Assembly: GCF_004349235.1 (NCBI RefSeq)
Contig: NZ_SMKY01000026.1
Location: forward strand, 1 to 56,050
Source: Actinomadura darangshiensis
Lineage (GTDB): Bacteria; Actinomycetota; Actinomycetes; Streptosporangiales; Streptosporangiaceae
Direction of reading: 5' to 3'
Length of the DNA: 56,050 nt
How positions within the stretch are numbered: the stretch's first letter is position 1; each line of letters opens with the position of its first letter. The position numbers were made by a program, and so were the translations under genes. Below are positions 49,953 to 56,050 of this stretch, piece after piece. Below the pieces are notes generated by a model, which saw only the letters and a program-made list of their open reading frames with translations, made no database searches and was not told the origin of the DNA.

Positions 49953-50864
49953 TCATAGGGGGAGTTCGCGGCCCCCGGCGACGGACCGGAGCTTGTCGGG
50001 GTTGGCCACCAGGTGGATGCCGTGGACGCGGCCGTCCGCGTCGACGTCCACGGTGACGGTGCTGAGCGGGCCGTCCGGGCCGTCCACGACCAGGGCGGGC
50101 TCGCCGTTGATGTACACCCGCCGGATCCGCATGTCGGCCGGTTCCACCCCCGCGTAGGGGCGGCCGGTGATCGCGGTGAGCCAGCGGCCGACCTTGTCCG
50201 CGCCGTGGATCGGGCGCAGGGCCGCCCGGACCTTGCCGCCGCCGTCGGTCCACAGCGCGACGTCGGGGGCGAGGACCTCCATGAGCCGGTTGATGTCGCC
50301 GCCGAGGACCGCGTCCATGAAGCGGTCGGTGGCCTCGCGCCGCTCCGCGCCGCCCGCCTCGAAGCGGGGGCGGCGGGCCTCCACGTGCTTGCGGGCGCGG
50401 GTGCCGAGCTGCCGCACCGACACCTCGGAGCGGTCCAGCGCCTCCCCGATCTCGGCGTAGGGGAAGCCGAAGACCTCCTTGAGGACGAACACGGCGCGTT
50501 CGAGCGGGCTCAGCGTCTCCAGGACGACGAGCATCGCCATCGACACCGACTCCGACAGCTCGGCGTCCTCGGCGACGTCCGGGGAGGTCAGCAGCGGCTC
50601 GGGCAGCCAGGGCCCCACGTAGGTCTCGCGGCGGGCCTGCGCCGAGCGCAGCCGGTCGAGCGCCACGTTGGTGGTGATGCGGACCAGGTACGCCTTCGGG
50701 TCGGCGACCCCGGACCGGTCGCCGGCGGACCAGCGCAGCCAGGCGTCCTGAACGGCGTCCTCGGCGTCGGCGGCCGTGCCCAGCATCCGGTAGGCCACCG
50801 CGAAGAGCAGGTTCCGGTGCTCCTCGAAAGGGTCCGCAATCACGTCGCTCACGATCCCCACCAT
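49953..50864 (-). CDS. sigJ: ECF41-type RNA polymerase sigma factor (SigJ-like)
   Basis: A 303-residue ECF sigma factor with a C-terminal SnoaL-like domain. Region 2: AVAYRMLGTAADAEDAVQDAWLRW; region 4: LSPLERAVFVLKEVFGFPYAEIGEAL. Group hallmarks: WLPEPL in the linker, DGGGK in the middle and NPDKL at the end, which mark ECF41. Members are self-regulated by that extension instead of an anti-sigma factor. Partner COE-type genes usually sit next to it and are its target; none is seen here. Start ATG 50864 or GTG 50852. Confidence 0.9.
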   Translation of the reverse strand: MVGIVSDVIADPFEEHRNLLFAVAYRMLGTAADAEDAVQDAWLRWSAGDRSGVADPKAYLVRITTNVALDRLRSAQARRETYVGPWLPEPLLTSPDVAEDAELSESVSMAMLVVLETLSPLERAVFVLKEVFGFPYAEIGEALDRSEVSVRQLGTRARKHVEARRPRFEAGGAERREATDRFMDAVLGGDINRLMEVLAPDVALWTDGGGKVRAALRPIHGADKVGRWLTAITGRPYAGVEPADMRIRRVYINGEPALVVDGPDGPLSTVTVDVDADGRVHGIHLVANPDKLRSVAGGRELPL

Positions 50865-50956
50865 TTCATCCCCCCCGCCACCTTGGACGGGAGGGGCGTC
50901 CGCGATGTGACACGCCTGTCCGGATCAGCCGGGAGATCATGGGTAGTGTCCACGCC

Positions 50957-52255
50957 ATGAGCGGAGCTCCGACACGGGTGTTCATCGCCCGGCTCGCGGG
51001 CATCGCGGTGTTCGACCCGGCCGGGGACCAGGTCGGCCGGGTCCGCGATGTCGTGGTCGCGCTGCGGCTGGCGCCGCGGCCGCCACGGGTGCTCGGGCTG
51101 GTGGTGGAGGTCGCCTCCCGCCGGGCGGTGTTCCTGCCGATCACCCGGGTGACGGTGATCGAGGCGGACGCGATCATCTTCGACGGGCGGCTGAACATGC
51201 GCAGGTTCAGCAAGCGCGACTCCGAGACGCTGGTGATCGCCGAGATGCTGGACCGGACGGTCCGGTTCCGCGAGGACGGCGAGCCCGTCTCCGTGGTGGA
51301 CGTGGCGATGGAGCCGACCCGCACCCGCGACTGGCACGTCACCAAGGTCGCCGTCCGCCGCCGGACGGGCCGCGGCCTGCGCAAACGCGGAGAGAGCCTG
51401 GTCGTGAACTGGGACGCCGTGGAGGGCTTCTCCGCCGTCGAGCACGGGCAGGGCGCGGCCGGGCTGATCGCCGCGTTCGAGCGGATGAAGCCCGCCGACC
51501 TCGCGGGCATCGTCCACGAGCTGCCGGAGAAGCGCCGCACCGAGGTGGCGGTCGCGCTGGACGACGAGCGGCTCGCCGACGTCCTGGAGGAGCTGCCCGA
51601 GGACGACCAGATCGAGATCCTCGGCAAGCTGGAGGTCGACCGGGCCGCCGACGTCCTGGAGGCGATGGGCCCCGACGACGCCGCCGACCTGCTCGGCGAG
51701 CTGCCGACCGAGCAGCGCGAGCAGCTGCTGACGCTGATGGAGCCGCACGAGGCGGCGCCGGTGCGGCGGCTGCTCACCTACCCGGACCTGTCGGCGGGCG
51801 GGCTGATGACGACCGACCCGGTGATCGTCCCGCCGGACGGGACGGTCGCCGAGGCGCTCGCGCTGATCCGCCGCCCCGACCTGAACCCGGCGCTGGCCGC
51901 GCAGGTGTACGTGTGCCGGCCGCCGACCGCGACGCCCACCGGCCGCTACCTCGGCACGGTGCACTTCCAGAAGCTGCTGCGGGAGCCGCCGCCGACGCTG
52001 GTCAGCGGGATCGTGGACACCGAGCTGGACCCGCTGCGCCCCACCATGTCGCTGGAGGCCGTCGCGATGTTCCTGGCCACCTACAACCTGGTCGCGGGCG
52101 CCGTCGTGGACGAGAACGGGCATCTGCTCGGCTCGGTGACGATCGACGACGTCCTGGACCACCTGCTGCCCGAGGACTGGCGGGAGACCGCGATGGAAGC
52201 GAGCGCCGAGGGGTCCGCCGATCCCGAGGAAGAGGCTCTCCGGGGGACGACATGA
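50957..52255 (+). CDS. PRC-barrel / MgtE-N / CBS protein without the transport domain
   Basis: A 432-residue cytosolic protein. An N-terminal PRC-barrel-like part (about residues 1-150), MgtE_N superhelix (about 170-275: HELPEKRRTEVAVALDDERL, ELPEDDQIEILGKL, AADVLEAMGPDDAADLL), then a CBS pair (LSAGGLMTTDPVIVPPDGTV ... GAVVDENGHLLGSVTIDDVLDHLL). The membrane part of MgtE is absent. It overlaps the DUF1003 gene by 4 bases; the two may form a Mg2+-linked membrane system together. Mrp and TatB follow in the same conserved block. Confidence 0.88.
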   Translation: MSGAPTRVFIARLAGIAVFDPAGDQVGRVRDVVVALRLAPRPPRVLGLVVEVASRRAVFLPITRVTVIEADAIIFDGRLNMRRFSKRDSETLVIAEMLDRTVRFREDGEPVSVVDVAMEPTRTRDWHVTKVAVRRRTGRGLRKRGESLVVNWDAVEGFSAVEHGQGAAGLIAAFERMKPADLAGIVHELPEKRRTEVAVALDDERLADVLEELPEDDQIEILGKLEVDRAADVLEAMGPDDAADLLGELPTEQREQLLTLMEPHEAAPVRRLLTYPDLSAGGLMTTDPVIVPPDGTVAEALALIRRPDLNPALAAQVYVCRPPTATPTGRYLGTVHFQKLLREPPPTLVSGIVDTELDPLRPTMSLEAVAMFLATYNLVAGAVVDENGHLLGSVTIDDVLDHLLPEDWRETAMEASAEGSADPEEEALRGTT

Positions 52256-52749
52256 TGCCGACACGCCAGATGACCGCGCGCCTGGACCAGCCGAGGGAGC
52301 TGCGCCGCACGCTGCTGCCGCGCCCGCACTACGATCCCGAGTCGTTCGGGCGGCTGTCGGAGCGGATCGCGCGGTTCCTGGGCACCGCCAGGTTCCTCGT
52401 GTACATGACCGTGTTCGTCACCGTGTGGATCGTGTGGAACCTGGTCGCGCCGGAGGCGCTGAAGTTCGACCCGTACCCGTTCATCTTCCTGACGCTGATG
52501 CTGTCGCTGCAGGCGTCCTACGCGGCTCCGCTGATCCTGCTGGCGCAGAACCGGCAGGACGACCGGGACCGCGTCCAGTACGAGCAGGACCGGGCGCGCG
52601 GCGACCGCAGCATCGCCGACACCGAGTACCTGACCAGGGAGATCGCCGGGCTGCGGGTCGCGCTGAACGAGGTCGTCACCCGCGACTTCCTGCGCTCGGA
52701 GCTCCAGCAGATCCTCAAGGACCTGGACGCCAAGGAGCACGTCTCCTAG
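52252..52749 (+). CDS. DUF1003 membrane protein
   Basis: A 165-residue DUF1003 protein with two transmembrane segments (about 44-66 and 74-96) in the pattern VYMTVFVTVWIVWNLVAP and FIFLTLMLSLQASYAAPLIL, followed by a coiled-coil-like tail (NRQDDRDRVQYEQDRARGD ... LQQILKDLD). ATGATG start at 52252 overlaps the MgtE-N gene. In actinomycetes it is routinely coupled to that gene; the pair may act as a divalent-metal channel regulator (inference). Stop shares CTAG with the convergent MarR gene. Confidence 0.88.
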   Translation: MMPTRQMTARLDQPRELRRTLLPRPHYDPESFGRLSERIARFLGTARFLVYMTVFVTVWIVWNLVAPEALKFDPYPFIFLTLMLSLQASYAAPLILLAQNRQDDRDRVQYEQDRARGDRSIADTEYLTREIAGLRVALNEVVTRDFLRSELQQILKDLDAKEHVS

Positions 52750-53204
52750 GCGGGGACCTCCTCGTCGGCGAGCTTGTCGAGGAGGTGCCTGAGGGCGCGC
52801 AGGTCCGGCTCGTCCAGGCGGCTGAGCACGTGGTCTCGGACGCCCTCCCGGTAGGTGGGGGTGGCCTCGGCCAGCCGGTCGCGGCCGCCCGCGGTGAGGA
52901 CGGCGAACAGGCCGCGCGCGTCGCTCGGGCACGACTGCCTGATGACCAGGCCGTCCCGCTGGAGCCGGTCGACGAGCCGCGTCAGGCCGCTGCGCGACAG
53001 CAGCACGCGGTCGGCGAGGTCGTTCATCCGCAGCCGCCCGCCCGGCGCCTCGCCGAGGTGCATGAGCACCTCGTAGGAGCCGAGCGCGAGGTCGTGCCGG
53101 GCCAGCAGATCGGCCTGCAGCCGGCGGGAGAGCCGCGCTTCCGCGCGCAGCAGCGTCCGCCAGACGATCAGCTCGGCGCCCGCCGAGAGGGTGCTGCCTG
53201 TCAC
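52746..53204 (-). CDS. MarR-family regulator
   Basis: A 152-residue winged-helix regulator: LALGSYEVLMHLGEAPGGRLR, NDLADRVLLSRSGLTRLVDRLQRDGLV (recognition helix and wing) and a C-terminal dimerisation helix. GTG 53204 is preferred to the further upstream open frame (to 53273), which overlaps the Mrp promoter region; no strong ribosome-binding site. The target is unknown; it is divergent from mrp with 111 bases between. Confidence 0.85.
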   Translation of the reverse strand: MTGSTLSAGAELIVWRTLLRAEARLSRRLQADLLARHDLALGSYEVLMHLGEAPGGRLRMNDLADRVLLSRSGLTRLVDRLQRDGLVIRQSCPSDARGLFAVLTAGGRDRLAEATPTYREGVRDHVLSRLDEPDLRALRHLLDKLADEEVPA

Positions 53205-53315
53205 GGGACCGATCGTAGGCCCGGCGGCCGCCCGGCGCGACGGGGACGCACACCCGGGTGTGAGGACCGACACCCTGATTAGCAGGTATCGGCCTCGGGT
53301 TCATACCATGGGCGT

Positions 53316-54455
53316 ATGGCCTCCCAGTTGACGACCGAGCGGGTGACCGAGGCGCTTGCCACGGTGAACGATCCTGAGATCCACAAACCCATCACCGAGC
53401 TCGACATGGTCAAGAGCATCGACATCGAGGCGGACGGCACCGTCCGCGTCGGCGTCTACCTGACCGTGGCCGGATGTCCGATGAAGGACACCATCACCAA
53501 GAACGTCACGGAGGCCGTATCCAAGCTCGACGGGGTGTCCTCGGTGCGCGTCGACCTCGACGTGATGAGCGAGGAGCAGCGCAAGGATCTGCAGACCAAG
53601 CTGCGCGGCGGGGAGCCTGCCAAGGAGATCCCGTTCGCCAAGCCGAACTCGCTGACCAAGGTGTACGCGGTGGCGAGCGGCAAGGGCGGCGTCGGCAAGT
53701 CGTCGGTGACGGTGAACCTGGCCGCCGCGCTGGCCGCGCAGGGCCGCAAGGTCGGGGTCGTGGACGCCGACATCTACGGCCACTCGGTGCCGCGGATGCT
53801 GGGCGTGGACGCCTCGCCCACCAAGGTCGAAGACATGATCATGCCGCCGTCCGCGCACGACGTGAAGGTGATCTCGGTCGGCATGTTCACCGCCGGGAAC
53901 CAGCCGGTCGTGTGGCGCGGCCCGATGCTGCACCGGGCGCTGCAGCAGTTCCTCACCGACGTCTACTGGGGCGACCTCGACATCCTGCTGATGGACCTGC
54001 CGCCCGGCACCGGCGACATCGCGATCTCCGTCGCGCAGCTGCTGCCGTCCGCGGAGATCCTCGTCGTCACCACCCCGCAGCAGGCCGCCGCCGAGGTGGC
54101 CGAGCGGGCGGGCGCGATCGCCGCGCAGACCCACCAGCAGGTCGTCGGTGTGATCGAGAACATGTCCTACCTCGCCTGCCCGCACTGCGGTGAGCAGCAG
54201 CACATCTTCGGCGAGGGCGGCGGCCAGACGGTCGCGGACGCGCTGACGAAGACGCTCGGCACCCGCGTCCCCATGCTCGGCCAGGTGCAGATCGACCCGC
54301 GCCTGCGCGAGGGCGGCGACAGCGGCGTCCCGCTGGTGCTCTCCGACCCGGACGCCGGCGCCGCCAAGGAGCTCCGCACCATCGCCGACAAGCTCGCCGG
54401 CCGCTCCCGCGGCCTCGCCGGCATGTCCCTCGGCATCGCCCCCAAGGGCAGGTAG
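53316..54455 (+). CDS. mrp: Mrp/NBP35-family Fe-S carrier ATPase
   Basis: A 379-residue P-loop ATPase that carries iron-sulfur clusters to apoproteins. N-terminal MIP18/DUF59 domain (about 1-95, VGVYLTVAGCPMKDTI), deviant Walker A VASGKGGVGKSSVTVNLAAAL near residue 118 (given in shortened form: GKGGVGKS), LMDLPPGTGD, and the cluster-holding CX2C in LACPHCGEQ near 291. ATG 53316 may be leaderless. Gene order with tatB and htrA behind it matches the sigE-htrA-tatB-mrp region of mycobacteria (recalled). A strong terminator follows. Confidence 0.93.
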   Translation: MASQLTTERVTEALATVNDPEIHKPITELDMVKSIDIEADGTVRVGVYLTVAGCPMKDTITKNVTEAVSKLDGVSSVRVDLDVMSEEQRKDLQTKLRGGEPAKEIPFAKPNSLTKVYAVASGKGGVGKSSVTVNLAAALAAQGRKVGVVDADIYGHSVPRMLGVDASPTKVEDMIMPPSAHDVKVISVGMFTAGNQPVVWRGPMLHRALQQFLTDVYWGDLDILLMDLPPGTGDIAISVAQLLPSAEILVVTTPQQAAAEVAERAGAIAAQTHQQVVGVIENMSYLACPHCGEQQHIFGEGGGQTVADALTKTLGTRVPMLGQVQIDPRLREGGDSGVPLVLSDPDAGAAKELRTIADKLAGRSRGLAGMSLGIAPKGR

Positions 54456-54464
54456 AGCGCGCGA

Positions 54465-54502
54465 CGAGGAAACCCCGCCGGGTCTCCGGCGGGGTTTCCT
54501 CG
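54465..54502. terminator. Bidirectional terminator between mrp and tatB
   Basis: Perfect 17-bp stem CGAGGAAACCCCGCCGG / CCGGCGGGGTTTCCTCG with the 4-base loop GTCT; followed by TTTC on the plus strand. Only 8 bases from the tatB stop, serving both convergent genes. Confidence 0.9.
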
Positions 54503-54510
54503 TTTCAAGA

Positions 54511-54861
54511 TCAGGTGGCCTCGTTGTCGAACGGGGGCTTCTCGCCGTCCAGCTCGCCGGGGGTGGTGGCGTAGGAGGGCTCGTCGTCGAAGAGGCCCGC
54601 GCCGTTCTTGGTGAGGTAGCCGTCGTCGTCCTCGAAGAGGTGCTTGCGGACGAACGTCTTCGGGTTGAGGTCGTTGATGTCGAAGTCCTTGAACTCCGGC
54701 CCGAGCCCCTCCTGGAGGTCGGCCTTGGCGCTGTTGGCCATCTCGCGGAACTGCCGCAGCATCCGGCCGGCCTGCCCGGCGACCTGCGGCAGCTTGTCGC
54801 CGAAGATGACCAGGGCGAGGACGACGAGCACCGCCATCTCACCGAGTCCGACGTCGAACAA
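54511..54861 (-). CDS. tatB: Sec-independent translocase subunit TatB
   Basis: A 116-residue TatB of the twin-arginine translocase. Single N-terminal membrane helix VGLGEMAVLVVLALVIFGD, hinge KLPQVAGQAGRM, an amphipathic helix RQFREMANSAKADLQEGL, and an acidic disordered C-terminus. TTG 54861 gives the canonical MFDVGLGE start and has GGAGG 5 bases upstream; the GTG at 54873 overlaps that signal. Its position after htrA is conserved in actinobacteria. Confidence 0.92.
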   Translation of the reverse strand: MFDVGLGEMAVLVVLALVIFGDKLPQVAGQAGRMLRQFREMANSAKADLQEGLGPEFKDFDINDLNPKTFVRKHLFEDDDGYLTKNGAGLFDDEPSYATTPGELDGEKPPFDNEAT

Positions 54862-54884
54862 CCCGTCCTCCACACACAGCCCGA

Positions 54885-54909
54885 GGGGACCGGCCCTGCG
54901 GCCGGCCCC
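54885..54909 (-). terminator. Hairpin between htrA and tatB
   Basis: GGGG-A-CCGGCC (54885-54895) pairs with GGCCGG-CCCC (54900-54909), 10 bp with one bulged A and a CTGC loop. It lies just upstream of tatB, so it may attenuate or end htrA transcription. Confidence 0.5.
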
Positions 54910-54950
54910 CTAAGCGTATCCCCAGGCCCGGTGAACCCGGCCTGAACATC

Positions 54951-55025
54951 CGTGCCCGATCAGCCCGTGCCCGATCAAACCGTGCCCGATCAGCCCGCGC
55001 CCGATCAGCCCGTGCCGGATCAGTC
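54951..55025. repeat. Five-copy 15-bp tandem repeat overlapping the htrA stop
   Basis: Units of CGTGCCCGATCAGCC at 54951, 54966, 54981, 54996 and 55011, each 15 bp with at most a few changes. The last unit contains the htrA stop codon; on the htrA strand each unit carries a TGA, so stops are repeated in one frame. Looks like a minisatellite grown by slippage. Confidence 0.9.
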
Positions 55026-56050
55026 GGAGCCGAGCGTGACCCGCACGCTGCTCTCCTTGCCGTCCCGCTGGTAGGTGACCTTGATGTTCTCGCCGGGGGC
55101 GCGGCTGCGGATCTGCGCGATCAGGTCGGTGGCGTCCTCGATCGGCTTGTCGTCGATCTTGGTGATGACGTCGCCGGGCTTCAGGCCCGCCTTGTCCGCC
55201 GGGCCGCCCTTGGTCACCGGGTCCTGCCCGCTGACCGGCTGCGGCATGATCCGGGCGCCGCCCTGCTGGTAGCGGGGGTCGGGCAGCACGCCGAGCTTGG
55301 CCTGCTTCACCTTCCCGGTCGCGATGATCTCCTCGGCGACCCGCTTGGCCTGGTTGATCGGGATCGCGAAGCCGAGGCCGATGCTGCCGCTCTGCTGCTC
55401 GCCGCCGAGCGACTGGCCGCCGAGCGTCGCGATCGCGGTGTTGATGCCGATCACGCGGCCCTTCGCGTCCACCAGCGGCCCGCCCGAGTTGCCCGGGTTG
55501 ATCGCCGCGTCCGTCTGGATCGCGTTCAGGTAGGACGAGTCGCCGCCGCTGCCCTCGCCGCCCGTGGGCACGGCCCGGTTCAGCGAGCTGACGATCCCGG
55601 TGGTGACCGAGCCCTGCAGGCCGAGCGGCGAGCCGATCGCGATCACCGGGTCGCCGACGGCGATGGCGCCGGAGTCGCCGACCGTCAGCGCGGGCAGCGA
55701 GTGCTGGCCCTGCGGCTGCAGCACGGCGACGTCCGAGCTCGGGTCGGTGCCCTTGACGGTCGCGGGCAGCGTCTTCTTGTCGTTGAAGACGATCTGGATC
55801 TGCCCGTTGCCGCCCCCGCCGGAGACGACGTGGTTGTTGGTGATGACGTAGCCGCCCTTGACGATGAAGCCGGTGCCGCCGACCTCGCCCTGCGCGGCCT
55901 TCACCCGGATCATTACGACGCTCGGGAGCACCCGCTGCGCGACGCCGGCGACCGAGTCCGGCGGGCGGTTCTGCACCTTCGTGTCGCCGCCGCCGCTGCC
56001 GCCGAGGCTGACCGAACCGCCGCCGTCGTCGCCGTTGGTCGCGATCACGC
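55020..56050 (-). CDS. htrA: HtrA-like trypsin-fold serine protease with PDZ (5' end missing)
   Basis: The visible 342 residues are the end of a membrane-anchored DegP/HtrA protease acting outside the membrane in envelope quality control. Catalytic triad: His in ITNNHVV (about visible residue 73), Asp in SSDVAVL and Ser in NPGNSGGP. The PDZ domain follows from about 245 (GGPADKAGLKPGDVITKID). A Gly/Ser-rich linker (VSLGGSGGGDTK) precedes the protease; the anchor lies beyond the window edge. Conserved before tatB and, in relatives, after sigE-rseA, which should sit just outside the window. Its stop lies in a tandem repeat. Confidence 0.93.
   Translation of the reverse strand, partial: VIATNGDDGGGSVSLGGSGGGDTKVQNRPPDSVAGVAQRVLPSVVMIRVKAAQGEVGGTGFIVKGGYVITNNHVVSGGGGNGQIQIVFNDKKTLPATVKGTDPSSDVAVLQPQGQHSLPALTVGDSGAIAVGDPVIAIGSPLGLQGSVTTGIVSSLNRAVPTGGEGSGGDSSYLNAIQTDAAINPGNSGGPLVDAKGRVIGINTAIATLGGQSLGGEQQSGSIGLGFAIPINQAKRVAEEIIATGKVKQAKLGVLPDPRYQQGGARIMPQPVSGQDPVTKGGPADKAGLKPGDVITKIDDKPIEDATDLIAQIRSRAPGENIKVTYQRDGKESSVRVTLGSD

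Noticed and set aside
54951..55025. Repeat array as a CRISPR
   Set aside because: Units are contiguous 15-mers without spacers or cas genes.

Overview
This is a 56-kb stretch of very GC-rich chromosome, almost certainly from an actinomycete. Supporting signs are the GTG/TTG starts and overlapping stop/start codons, the marker genes (DUF397, XRE-DUF5753, DUF3107, MmpL, split LigD with Ku, ECF41 sigma factor), and actinobacterial gene order (TetR-DUF3107-RhlE-type helicase; HtrA-TatB-Mrp). A Streptosporangiales/Thermomonosporaceae (Actinomadura-like) host is my inference. No tRNA, rRNA, CRISPR array or prophage was seen.

Layout. 1-5.4 kb: end of an operon of tailoring-type enzymes (acyl-activating ligase cut by the window edge, FOXRED2-like flavoprotein, hydroxymandelate-oxidase-like FMN enzyme, membrane P450). 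A fifth gene seems to start at 5322 and is cut after about 13 codons by a TnpB-only IS200/IS605-type element (about 5362-6640) with a candidate omega RNA. 6.7-11.4 kb: two-component system, TetR repressor and divergent MmpL exporter. 11.6-16.5 kb: Ku facing separate LigD ligase and polymerase genes, then a disulfide-reductase-like flavoprotein lacking key catalytic residues and a small acidic repeat protein. 16.7-21.8 kb: conserved TetR/DUF3107/DEAD-helicase block with a stress membrane protein, a glycerophosphodiesterase and a hydrolase. 21.9-27 kb: tightly packed ABC ATPase, permease with an outer domain, and large secreted beta-propeller phosphoesterase.

27-42 kb is accessory. It holds an SDR/TetR pair with twin operators; the actinomycete trio of HATPase, XRE-DUF5753 and DUF397, plus a decayed second DUF397; and a visibly AT-richer three-gene operon encoding a FolD-like protein with a 175-residue acidic disordered extension, an unknown protein and an amidase. 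Further along are an MFS exporter, a receiver-like protein, an AGPS-like flavoenzyme with MsrA, an SDR/ArsR pair around a 33-bp palindrome, and an orphan Imm21-type immunity gene.

42-56 kb is mostly housekeeping: an MpaB-type oxygenase, a Fe-S RecB-like nuclease, a metallo-beta-lactamase-fold protein without its metal motif, PHP phosphoesterase, DUF6758, Nudix, CPBP protease, CitE-like lyase, ECF41 sigma factor, MgtE-N/CBS protein with DUF1003, MarR, Mrp, TatB and HtrA (cut by the window end).

Best leads for something undescribed are the FolD-like/unknown/amidase operon, the interrupted tailoring-enzyme operon with its TnpB element, and several apparent pseudo-enzymes in conserved positions.
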